Positions 53,778 through 64,000 of a stretch of DNA of 64,000 bases are shown piece by piece. The stretch covers positions 30,527,963 to 30,591,962 of the forward strand of contig NC_060887.1 of assembly GCF_014805685.1 (NCBI RefSeq), given 5' to 3'. The notes below the pieces were generated by a model. It saw only the letters and a list, made by a program, of their open reading frames with translations, was not told where the DNA came from and did no database searches. Every line of letters begins with the position of its first letter. Positions within the stretch are counted from its first letter, which is position 1. Origin of the DNA: Silurus meridionalis. Its lineage: Eukaryota > Chordata > Actinopteri > Siluriformes > Siluridae. A program made the translations under genes and the position numbers.

Positions 53778-55783
53778 TAGAGGACCAAGCCTTAGAGGCT
53801 GCCACACTCCGGATCGAGTGAGTTCTGCCCCTAAATGGAGCGGGGAGACCAGAGGACATAAGAGGATGCACTGGCATCAAAGATCCATCTGCTCAAGGTC
53901 TGTTTATTAGCAGGGAGGCCTTTCCTTGGAGTGCCAAGCAGTTGGTCAGACTTCCTCCAGGGACCCGGCCTGTGGACGTAAGTCCAGTGCTCGCACCAGG
54001 CACAGCCGGTCAGTTTCTCCTGGTCTGGGGACTGAAATGGAGGTAGGTAGAATGCCTGTAAGCTCACGGGTTGTGGGACGACCGAGGACACCTTGGGTAT
54101 GTAACCCGTTCTAGAGAACAAGAAGGCACTAGCCATACATGGAGTGAACTCCAGAAAGGAGGGGGTCCACAGAAATAGCCTGCAGATCTCTGACTTTCTT
54201 GAGAGAGCAATTGGTAAAAGATGATAATGGATAATATTGTCTTAATAGAGGATAATAATAATATTGTCTTAAATGCCTCCACGATGCCACGGCCAGAGGC
54301 TTGAAAAGGGGTCTCAGACAGAGCCTCCAACACGACGGTCAGGTCCCACCCAGGCAATCTAGGTCACACCGGGGGCCTCAGCCTCGGGTGCCATGATAAA
54401 AATGCTTCATGATAGGGTCTCTGCCCAGAGACTGCATGGGGGCATGATATGCCAAAATGGCGGACGCGTAGACCTTTTTTGGTGGACGGAGCCAACCCTT
54501 TGGCAAACTGCTTTTTCCAGCACTGAACAAAACAGGCAGTGGACTGGATTCAAATGGTGGTGCTCACACCACGTACAAAACAGGCGCCATCTCGCGGTAT
54601 ACAACCTCCTCAAGGAGGGAGCTCTGAAATGAAGAGAACAGAACCTCAGAACTGTGACCCCTCAGGGGCCACAGCCTCTTGGAACAACCAGGAAGGGACA
54701 GGATTCCATCCTGGCGATCTCCTCCAGAACTCCTGGAAGCAGCACGACCGCCTGAGCCCCTCGACATGGTGTCTGCTGCTTCGTTCAACCCCGTGCTTTC
54801 ACAGAGAGGAGCGTCCTCTGGGCTCACAGAAGGATCTGGAGCGCCAGCCTGTAAGGGGGCGCGAGCGCAGACCTTCTTGATGGTTGATCTGAGGTCTGGG
54901 AGAATGCTTCAATGCTAGAAGCATGACCAGCATCTTTGGGCAATTGATTGCCACAGTAGATGGGGCCCTTTCCATTGACCTTGGGCAGAGTGGCCACTCA
55001 TGACTACTTCCCACCTCGTGAGGGACGCATCCATCGTTAGCATTACGCGATGACCAAGAACTCCCAGCATGGGGCCCTGAGATAGGAACCCGGGATCTCT
55101 CAAAACATCTAAGGCTTGTAGGCATCGCCGCACGACCTTGATCATACAGATGGGGTTGCCCTTTGGTGAGAACCCATGGGTCCTGAGCCACCACTGAAGG
55201 GGTCTAATGTGGAATAACACTGGATGCAGCTGCAATGAGCCCAAGCTGTTTCTGCAACTGCATGACAGTGAGAGGCTGTCCTTCTCTGACCTTCCTGATG
55301 GTTGTAAGGATGGACACAATGCGGGCAGGGGAAAGCTGCACGAGCATAGTGGTTGAATCCCATATGACACAGAGATAGGTGTTTCTCTGCAATAGAGAAA
55401 GCACACTCTTCCTGGCATTCAGCCGAAACCCCAAAGCCTTCATGTGAGCAAAAACAACATCAGGGAGACATTGACACACTTGTGAAGGGGCAGGGTAAGA
55501 GGGCAAGACCAAAGGGAAGAATTAGATATACTATTAAGCTTCAGCCCCGAAAGCGAACCCCAGGAACTTTCTGTAAGAAGAAAGGATGGACACATGGAAG
55601 TATGCATCCTTCAGATCTACCGTGACAAACCTGGACCCAGCAGGTGAGGCAGGAGAAAGGGGCAAGCCCATCTCCAAGCCCTCTGCCAGATCCACCTGCG
55701 AGCCCCACAACATCTGACGTCACTTGCCTCAGCAACAGTGGGGCAAAGCGTTGTGGCACAGCTCGAGTTCCTAAAAGGAAACT
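53778..55783 (-). mobile_element. DIRS-type retroelement remnant, copy B
   Basis: Minus-strand frames across 53831-55512 encode broken DIRS-like polymerase. They include RKSVLSLLQRNTYLCVIWDS, SPARIVSILTTIRKVREGQ, QKQLGLIAAASSVI and the RNase H fragment QINHQEGLRSRPL. Fragments fall in three frames with stops, so it is a pseudogene. The edge at 53778 ('gaggaccaagccttag') aligns to 3473 of copy A. The other edge, near 55755-55783 ('cagctcgagttcct'), is an inverted match to the terminal sequence near 3269 of copy A. The left terminal repeat is missing. Confidence 0.72.
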
Positions 55784-57100
55784 TTATTTCGAGAGTGAAG
55801 GACTCAACTGATTCCAGGTTAGGGGAGAAAACGAGGCTATCGAGAACTGAGAAAGTCCTTGCATCCTTTCACCTCTTTTCTCACAATTCTCTTTCAAATT
55901 TCCTTCACTTCTTAGATATATTTAAACATAATTTCAGTAAAAGTGTATTTTTATCCCACAACCCTGAAAAACCAAAATGTAATAAAAAGTATTAAAAAGT
56001 CTTTTACGAGTAGCTACTGTCTTTCTCAGAAAAGGAAATGTTATATTTTCTGATATTCTCATTATGTGGTGAATTATTAGGTTTCCTTGAGCATACTCAG
56101 AATTCCTGCTTCAACTCATTGGAAATGTTCCAGGTTCCCACTGTGCAAGTTCATTATAAATGACAGCAGGTGATTTGTAGTGGACCTGGTGTTACTCATG
56201 CTTCCTGGCTGGAAGCATGGGTAATGGGTATTCTATTTTGTGAGAATCATGAAGGCAGATAAATAAGAAATGTATTTTCATTGAGTAAAGTTGTTTTTAT
56301 TTATGCAGTGGTGATGGTGAGAAGGATGCTGTGGATGAGAACTTTTTGTAGAGACTATTTAAAATGTTAATTGCTGGAAAATCAGATATAGTTGGTATCT
56401 TCTTCATTAGGGGCATCACTAGTGTTTATTATTTAAGCAAGGACGAGTGTGGTAATGTTGAATTTCCAAATAAATACTGAGTTTTGAACAAAGTGTGGCC
56501 CAATGTTTTATTTATTTTTTCTCTACTAGTGTATATTAATCCCACATGAGCCACACTCATGTTGTAGCCTCACACTGATTTGGACATTACAGTTATGTCT
56601 GGTGAAATTGGTGTTCCTTCATCCTTGTTCTCTTCATCTGACAAGCATTTCTATTTTAAAGTCAAAGTTATATTCCTGAACTGTCATGTTTGCAATGTAT
56701 GCTAATGAACATTATTGTAGTATTGTATGAAAAAAATTATGAGGACAACAATGATCGTAATGAATAAGAAGTTTATAACAGTTTATACCATATAATTATA
56801 ACAGTGACAAAATACATGAAGTACTTCATGTTCATCAGTGAAACAGACCTCACAGGTGGTACTGAAGGATGAAACAGTAACTGAGACTGTACTTCTGCAT
56901 CCTAAATGCTAAGCCTCTGGGTTATGAATTTCAGGTACACAATTGCACATATTTGCGGCCTGTCTCCGTATAGTCACACTCCCCAAACTCCCTGATAAGG
57001 ATGCTATTGAGCCTACCATTAAGTTAGTTTTAAATGCCTTTACACACATTCAGGGGTGGCTGTATAAGAAAGCCCTAACCACACCCTCTTTGTTGTAGGT

Positions 57101-57101
<1 letters not shown>

Positions 57102-57168
<67 letters not shown>
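57102..57168. repeat. (CA)n microsatellite
   Basis: A pure CA run of about 33 units. Confidence 0.95.
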
Positions 57169-57169
<1 letters not shown>

Positions 57170-57424
57170 ACACAAACTAGGCAGCTGAGTGACAGTTGGA
57201 CTAGCAGGACTGTTTATTCATCTTTGCATATGTTTCTTACTGTGTGTAATTGATAATGGACCATGTGCGAATTAACATATGCAGATCTCCTTTGTGATCC
57301 TAATAATGAGATTAGGGTTGCACAAAACAGTGCACTTTTAGTGCGGTTCAAGACCCGATAAATAGGGAAGGTTGCGTTAAGGAGGACATCCAGCATAAAA
57401 TGTACCAAATCAAATATATGGACC

Positions 57425-57760
57425 ATGAGGGTGTTTTGTGATAGAAGAGTATCTGCATGAGTAAAAAGGACTATGGACTATAGGACTGTGGTGAGACCTG
57501 CGATGTTGTATAGTTTAGAGACAGTGGCATTGAGTAAAAAACATGAGGTGGAGCTGGAGGTAGCAGAGCTGAAGATGTTGAGGTTTTCGTTGGGAGTAAC
57601 GAGGATGGACAGGATTAGAAATGAGTTTATTAGAGGAACAGCACATGTAGGACGTTTTTGGAGACAAAGTGAGAGAGGGCCGATTGACAGAGTAGTATGG
57701 AGACAGATAATCCGCTGTGGCGACCCCTAAGGGTAACAGACGAAAGAAGAAGCAGAATGT
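57425..57760 (+). mobile_element. LINE 3' end, RTE-like, second copy
   Basis: Reads YRTVVRPAMLYSLETVALSK, then a stretch with MLRFSLGVTRMDRIRNEFI, ending with RQIIRCGDP and TAA. It matches the element at 29240-29735 but carries an internal deletion of the GHVxRR region. The tail is 'gacgaaagaagaagcag'. Confidence 0.68.
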
Positions 57761-58149
57761 GTAACACACGAGCCATGTTTGCACCAAAAATGCGAAAAAT
57801 TAACATTTATCAGGATCTTTTCGTTTTTGTATTAAACAGTGTGTATCCAATAATCCCTTGTTCCCTGTTTATGTAGATAGTACACCCCAACTTTTAAACA
57901 ACACACTTACAGAATGATGATTTTCCTGGTTTTGTTAGTACACATGGGCTTTTATATGACTTTGATATTACATGATATAAATAACATTTGATGGTTCCCC
58001 AGCTGGAAAAATTCCAATAGCATTTAAAGTCTCTGAAAATGCAAAGTCATTTCAACAGTAAAATGAGATGTTTCTCCAGAATCCAGAATGGTCCCACTGT
58101 GGGACCAAACTTACACTTACAAAGAACATATTCATTTTTTATCAGCACA

Positions 58150-58235
58150 TTATCTGTGTAAAGCTGCTTTGAGACAATTTTCATTGTTAAAAGCGCTATA
58201 CAAATAAAAACGAATTGAATTGAAATGAAAAAGAA
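58150..58235 (+). mobile_element. L2-type LINE 3' tail, plus orientation
   Basis: 'gtgtaaagctgctttgagac' then 'ttgttaaaagcgctatacaa' then 'aattgaattgaaatg' is the same tail as at 49790, in the other orientation. Confidence 0.7.
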
Positions 58236-58767
58236 AATCTAATTTAAATAAATAAATTGAACAGGAAACACACACCTCATCTTTGCTGAACAACATTTGA
58301 ACCCAGCCACATATTCATAAATACATATAGAAGGAAAACAATTATTTTTTTCTTCTTAGAAGTAAATTTTTTGTAATTAACTAACTGTATACCGCATACT
58401 GTAATCCAGACATTACTCCTGTTTTCACTCTTTCACTCATGCTTTCCACACACTGGCCACATTGCTGACAGCTCAAGGACACTCATGGGCAATCTCTTTG
58501 TGTAGTTCTGTGCAATACATTGACATACTGATTGTATTTATTACACTGCACTATATAATACTACATCAGGTTTGATAATAAAAAAAAAAGATTTGCTACA
58601 TGTACTGCTTAATTTGTACTCCTGATCACATGACTGAACATATTCCAGTGTTTACATTTTAATATTTGACAATTGGCAGAAAACCTTATCCAGAGCCAGT
58701 ACAAAAACATGCTTTGAATTCTCCATCAATAAATACACACTAATGTGTCTTGTAACGTGAGCAGGGA

Positions 58768-59650
58768 TGGCAAAAGTACACACATCCTTCACTCAAGTAG
58801 AAGTACAGATACACACGTTTTAAAAGACTCTGGTAAAAGTACTGACTACACTTTTTCACTCAAGTTAAAGTCAAGAAGTTTGGGCTCTGACATGTACTTA
58901 AGTAAAAAGTAGCTTTTACTACTACCTGTTTTAGTGTCACGCTGGTAACTGACCTCACATCATATTAATATATAAATACAGTGGTACCCCGCTTATCGGT
59001 CTTAATCCATTCCTTAAAACCGGTCGAAATGCGAAAAGGTCGAAGAGCGAATGTACACGCAATATACAATAAACACGCACTAAACTGTTATATTGACCGC
59101 TAAATAACACTATATTGTCCACGAACCAAAGTTTAATTTACGATAAATGCTCTCACCATAAAGACTGAGGTGAGACTGGAAAGATCCTTGCCCTCGCTCC
59201 ACGTTGGTTGAGGTAAAAAAAAGGTCGATAAGTGGGCATTTGGTCGTTCAGCGGGCGCAAAATTCGGTTGAAAAACTGTTCGCTAAGCGAAAAGGTCGAT
59301 GTCCGAGCCGGTCGATAAGCGGGGTACCACTGTACAAAAGAATTTCAAATCTTGTTACCTAATGAATGTATCCAAGATGAACATCCACATATAGAATAGT
59401 TGGCTTCTGCCCTGTTCATTGTTGGCTTTATAAACTAGTCTTCGTCTGAAGTGTGTGATAGTCACAATAATACACTAGTGGTAGATTTAAAAGCAGCACA
59501 ATGAAAAGAAATAAGTTGATGGACTGAAAACGGTGCAATGAAAATAAAAAAATATTGATCATTTTACCAAACAGTTAAAACTAAAGTAACAATCCTGTTT
59601 TGAAAATGGATTGTTACACTTATTTGTGTAAAAAATTTATCAGTCAAGCA
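58768..59650 (+). mobile_element. 'aaaagtac' family element, copy 3, with nested MITE
   Basis: It begins 'gatggcaaaagtacacacat'. Its body matches copy 1 and copy 2 on both sides of the MITE at 58979-59332. The right end is degraded. Confidence 0.5.
58979..59332. mobile_element. pogo/mariner-type MITE with perfect TIRs and TA duplication
   Basis: The ends 'cagtggtaccccgcttatcg' and 'cgataagcggggtaccactg' are perfect 20-base inverted repeats, and TA flanks both sides (58977-58978, 59333-59334). Inner sequence also folds ('gcgaaaaggtcgaagagcg' against 'cgctaagcgaaaaggtcg'-like blocks). No coding sequence is present. The termini resemble Tigger/pogo elements. Confidence 0.85.
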
Positions 59651-61225
59651 TTGTTAGAAAATCGGAGAGAGAGGGTGGTGCAGTGTGAAGTAAGACAGGT
59701 GCTGTGAGGTTGAAGGGTGCTGGTCCCTTTTTGGCTTTTTATGCAAGAGTTTTTAATCAGATGTGGGCAGCTACAGGAAGCCCGTGAACACAGCATAGCA
59801 GCGAGGTGGTGTGAGAGAACCCAGGGCAGTTAAAAAGTCATGTGGCCGCAGTATGGATGAGTTGCAGGGTATTTTAGAGGCAGACCTTAGGGCAGGACGA
59901 GGCAGAAAGCATGAGTTTGTGGTAAATATATATGACATTATTGTGATTATAAAGGCCTCTGCATTTCCTGGGTTTGAATGAATTTACTTGCAGCTCTCTT
60001 GGCTAAGCCAATAAATGTAAATGTGTGCATTATTTCTTGGGATATGCTCCACCACAAAGCCTCGTCTAGATAAAACGCTTGTGCATAGGTTAATTTCCCT
60101 GCAAGAAAACAAGAAAAGGTAAAAAATAAATAAACATTTGATAATATAATGAAATAATTAGCTAATAATAAGCATTATCAGCCATACTGTGTGCTGCCCT
60201 AGGGAAGCAGGATAGCATACATAGCATACATAACAGCTGCACTGTGAGATTTAAAGGTACCGTTCAGCCGGAGATTAGATTATAATGAAGATTATGGGAC
60301 ATGGCTTTCTCTAACATTGGTTTCTCCAAATGACAAGCGAAATTCAGTGTTAGGGTTATGCACACATACTGCGTTTCCCATCAGCCATTTCAGCTTGGTG
60401 TTTCATGTCAATTGACTGCACCTGTTTAATATTTATGGTTAATTAGCACATCTGTTTGGTCTCAGCTTGCACCACACTCACAATAGAAATATCTGCACTT
60501 GCATTCACCTTCGCCCTTATTATATGACCTTGAGGACTAGAATAAGATGAAATAGACAGATAATACCCCATCATCTATGGGTATTAATAATGTTGGCGCC
60601 AAAACATACAAAAATGTAAAAGCCTTGATTTTGTTTCTTAAAAAAATTATATTTTCAATAGTGTGCAGTATGTAGTAAATCCTAATTTTTACTACTGTAT
60701 ACAGAAATGTTTTCTTTCTCCACAAGGTAACCACAATGCAAATGTAGCTTTAAATGTAGCATTTTTCTGACTTCCAACACAACTTTGAGAACTGACTGTT
60801 CATTGCAGGATAATAAATCTCAATGTAATGGGGTAATCAATGTTATTAATTTCACCCTTCATTGGGCTTTAATGCTGTGGCTGATCAGTGTGCATGCACA
60901 CACAAAATATACAGTATGTCTATTTCAGGATTTTTTTGCACACATGCCTATTGGGGTAATACTATCAATAGTGCCTTAGGTGAACATCTGAAAAGGTGTC
61001 TATCGTGTATTCCTCTAAAAGCTGGATCAAAATTCAAGAAATGTTTAGAATCCATTGAAAGGGACATTCTAAACGTACATATGAATGTTCCAACCCCAGA
61101 GACAAGCACTTCTTCATTTTTATTCATTATATATGTTTGTATACAACCTATGGGGCATTACAAGGGTGCTGTCTATAATTAAATGCAAATGACAGCGAGG
61201 AGGGAAAGAGTGAGCCTGGGACACA
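59651..61225. other. intergenic sequence without recognised features
   Basis: No repeats, exons or RNA genes are recognised. The open frames in it are short and AT-rich. Confidence 0.5.
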
Positions 61226-61230
61226 AGGGG

Positions 61231-61231
61231 G

Positions 61232-61297
<66 letters not shown>
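61231..61297. repeat. (GA)n microsatellite
   Basis: A pure GA run of about 33 units lies at the start of the GC-richer block upstream of the putative second gene. A (CT)n run of about 15 units lies at 61590-61620. Confidence 0.95.
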
Positions 61298-61299
<2 letters not shown>

Positions 61300-61300
<1 letters not shown>

Positions 61301-61587
61301 GGGGTGGTTTATGGATTTGTTTGCTGTACAATCCGGAGCCTGAAGCAAACCAGGATCGCCATCTGTTTCCTTCGAGACCGTGAGTCACATGTAAGAGATC
61401 CGTGCTCGGTGCACGTCCCCCCTGGTTCTGATGCCGCCTGTGTGAGGAGAAAAGTCCGGAAATGACCAGGGTGACATTCAGTGCTTTGTGGATTACTCTG
61501 GGATGGAGATGGAGGATGTATTACATACAGTGTTCGACGGGTTTCTGAACTCATCTCTGCTGCTTTGTGAGTGAGGATGGCGGATCT

Positions 61588-61623
<36 letters not shown>

Positions 61624-62343
61624 CTCGCTCCTTTATAATAAACTAACGAACCCCTATAATAAAGACGCGCACCGTCTCTGCCGTCATTACTGACCACGGA
61701 TGCCATGCCGACCTGGAAATGGGCCACTTTTTCTCTAAATTGGTGAGACTCATATTACTTTTAGTTTTTTTCTCCCACTATTATTAAGCTGTTCTTTTTA
61801 AATGAAACTTTTTTCCTTGAAAAACAAAAAACTGCAGTAGGAAAGAAAAAAAAACATGTTAGGGGATGGTATTCGCTTTTACTTACCTTTATTGATTTAT
61901 TAATAGGGTTTTTAATCCGCACCCATGCAGTCCTCCTGCTCACATGCTGTTCTGGGCTTAAATTAGGATGCATGGATTATTATGCATGAACTGTTGTTTT
62001 GTTTTTGTTTTTTTAATCAGGGAAAAACGTATTCATAAATATCGCTAAAATACAATGCATTCAGTGATGTCACCTTGTGAATGAATGAGCTGTAGTAGGA
62101 GTGTGTCCGTAGTAATAGAAGTTGCAGACAGGTCGAAGGCCTAATCGTTTTCTCTTTCCACTGTAATCTGACAGACATCCTTTGCTCCATATCCTTTCCA
62201 CTGATTCTTGACATTGCCCGCTGCGGACTAACACCCAGCACGAACATCTGCACCCAAGTCATTTCAGAAAACCAAACGCGTTTTATTATTACCCGTACCC
62301 CACAAGCAGACGACATTTTTGCCCTTCGGGGGCCACCGTAGAA
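61300..62343 (+). promoter_or_regulatory. putative promoter and 5' untranslated region of a second gene
   Basis: The region is GC-richer than the intergenic DNA, with (GA)n/(CT)n tracts on either side. A possible non-coding or alternative first exon ends at 'aaattg' 61740 before a GTGAGA donor (61741-61746); within it a short frame reads MGHFFSKL. A possible acceptor 'atttcag' ends at 62267. No TATA box is obvious. All is inferred from position upstream of the candidate coding exon. Confidence 0.35.
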
Positions 62344-62511
62344 ATGGGAGACAACATGTCGAAGAGGTTAAAGCTGGTGACAGCATCTGAGTCGGAGATG
62401 GAGGAGCGTTCATTTCCTAACCCTTTCCCCGACTCGGACCAAGGAATTCTCACTGCGTCCTCCGCAGCGGATAACAGCAGCACCGGAGACACTTTTGATG
62501 CCAATGGCAAG
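62344..62511 (+). CDS. candidate first coding exon of an unidentified gene (5' end)
   Basis: A 56-codon frame begins at ATG 62344 and ends in GGC-AAG at a good donor (GTAAAT, 62512). The peptide starts MGDNMSKRLKLVTASES and continues with acidic and serine-rich sequence (SEMEERSFPNPFPDSD). The SKRLKL cluster could be a nuclear localisation signal. The upstream frame is open back to a TGA at 62209. Low complexity is modest and codon use looks genuine, but I recognise no family. The gene would run out of the window to the right. It could be chance, since only one exon is seen. Confidence 0.5.
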
Positions 62512-62589
62512 GTAAATCATGCTCTATTTTTATTTTATTTTTTAAACTCGTGGTTTCATGCAGGTCCCCGCCTCCTTTTACTAGTGCAG

Positions 62590-62712
62590 GCGTGGTTCCA
62601 AATGGCTTCCTAGTCCCTATATAGTGTGCACTACCTAGCGTATAAAACTACCACTTTTACGTTGTATGTAGTGCACTATTAGTGTGACTTGCAGCCATTT
62701 AAGATGCGGCCG
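62590..62712. mobile_element. small MITE-like repeat
   Basis: 'ccaaatggcttcctagtccc' and 'tatagtgtgcactac' at the start, and 'gtagtgcactattagtgtga' with 'gcagccatttaagatgc' at the end, form an inverted pair. This arrangement matches a short MITE common in fish, probably of the Harbinger type by recollection. Confidence 0.5.
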
Positions 62713-62814
62713 CGACACATTATTATGTGACAGTGATAGTGTTTAACTACTTTATTATAAGTGTTTAAAGTTAATTTTAGAGCAATTTTCTAGGATAATT
62801 TGCTTGTTTATTCA

Positions 62815-62885
62815 TTATTAGGTGCTTGTTGAAGAAGCACACATGGCTAGAAAAGTCCGGTGTCCCAATCCTTTTGTCCATTTCC
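62815..62885 (-). mobile_element. Tc1-derived element end
   Basis: 'gaagaagcacacatggctag' and 'ggtgtcccaatccttttgtc' form the terminus of the abundant family; the rest is missing. Confidence 0.55.
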
Positions 62886-62886
62886 A

Positions 62887-62896
<10 letters not shown>

Positions 62897-62943
<47 letters not shown>
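62897..62943. repeat. (AT)n microsatellite
   Basis: A pure AT run of about 23 units. Confidence 0.93.
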
Positions 62944-62948
<5 letters not shown>

Positions 62949-62956
62949 CACACACA

Positions 62957-63306
62957 CAGTACAGACCAAAAGTTTATATATATATTATATATATACAGTA
63001 CAGACCAAAAGTTTGGACACACCTGCTCATTCAAAGAGTTTTCTTTATTTTCATGACTATGAAAATTGTAGATTCACACTGAAGGCATCAAAACTATGAA
63101 TTAACACATGTGGAATTATATACATAACAAAAAAGTGAACTGAAAATATGTCATATTGTAGGTTCTTCAAAGTAGGCATCAAGAGAATGCCAAGAGTGTG
63201 CAAAGCAGTAATCTAAGCCAAAGGTGGCTACTTTGAAGAACCTACAATATGACATATTTTCAGTTGTTTCACACATGTGTTAATTCATAGTTTTGATGCC
63301 TTCCAT
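62957..63306. mobile_element. Tc1/mariner-like element, internally deleted foldback
   Basis: 'acagaccaaaagtttggaca' starts the element at about 63001, with a partial extra copy of the same start at 62960-62977. Bases about 63080-63175 and 63228-63302 are near-perfect inverted copies of each other ('aggttcttcaaagta' against 'tactttgaagaacct'). No transposase remains. Confidence 0.7.
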
Positions 63307-64000
63307 TTCAAATAGCTGCTTGCTGGGTTTAGAATTTTTTCCAGTTTGGATGGAATTTTGTGTCTTCACCAGAATAAGTCTTTTAGATGCACTCAGTTGG
63401 CACTGGGCATGTTCAGTAAGCTCCTTTATCTGACTTCGACATGGCTCACTGTGTGTGCACTGTTCTGTAGTGTATGTGCTTGGAGAATTGTTAAGGTATT
63501 TTCTTCTTTAAAGGTATAAAGTCAGATTTATGAGTGTGTCTTCTGTGTACAAGTAGGCCATTGTTCATGTCGTCTCAGCTTAAGACAGGATACTGAATGT
63601 TTTTTTTTTTTGTACATGTTTCTGGCCACGAGCTTCAGAATATTGAAAATTTCAAGTATACACAGTTTCAAATCAAAACTTCGGAGTACGTAGTGTTGGA
63701 TTTTCTGAGCACTTGTTTGAAGGAGGTCCATGGAAATTTAAAAGTAATGCAAAAGTTTATATTGTTCATGTAAAGAAACGATGTCCATGTGTTTGTCGAG
63801 CTGCAGAAAAAGGTCTGTTATGTGACCTTGAAAATCAAACTCTGTTATTGTTTCACCTTTAATTTAGAGATTTTTCTGTCAAAGCACCTAAAGCAGCTTT
63901 TTTCCCATATTGTTTGCCACAGAAGTGTATCTGAGTGGAGATTTATCTGATCAACTCCTCCTTGCCCAGTAAAAGCCTTTCATTTTGCACTAATTGGACG

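Noticed and set aside
61148..61388. Ser-Leu or Arg-Glu repeat proteins
   Set aside because: Translations of the (GA)n tract in several frames.

Overview
The window is vertebrate genomic DNA, most likely from a teleost fish. Reasons: a multi-exon vertebrate receptor gene with GT-AG introns, tRNA-derived SINEs, Tc1-like, hAT-like, DIRS, L2 and RTE-like elements typical of fish genomes, and many (CA)n, (GATA)n and (GA)n microsatellites. The very abundant Tc1-derived family with 'tacactatat...acaaaagt' ends suggests an ostariophysan such as a catfish, but that is a guess from repeat style.

Positions 1-30103 hold exons 2 to 9 of a TGF-beta receptor type I gene (tgfbr1, ALK5) on the plus strand. 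Exon 1 (signal peptide) lies upstream of the window. The eight exons join in frame without a break and encode 473 residues: ten-cysteine ectodomain, one membrane helix, GS box, and a complete serine/threonine kinase ending in a TAG at 30101-30103. A long AT-rich 3' untranslated region probably follows, with candidate poly(A) signals at 31861, 35252 and 35634. The introns carry most of the repeats in this half of the window.

From about 35.7 to 61.2 kb I see no host gene. It is an intergenic repeat field: a broken L2-type LINE reverse transcriptase (49.79-52.31 kb, minus strand), a DIRS-type retroelement remnant (53.78-55.78 kb) related to one in tgfbr1 intron 2, RTE-like LINE tails, several Tc1-derived elements, a hAT-like element with an 8-bp target duplication, a pogo/mariner-like MITE with 20-bp perfect terminal repeats, and a perfect 125-bp foldback at 48.26-48.52 kb.

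From about 61.2 kb the sequence looks like the 5' end of a second plus-strand gene: a (GA)n tract, GC-richer sequence, and a 56-codon candidate first coding exon at 62344-62511 ending at a good donor site. I do not recognise the product.

No CRISPR array, operon or obviously new gene system is visible. The most unusual structures are the perfect 125-bp inverted repeat, the layered nested insertions, and the complementary DIRS pieces.
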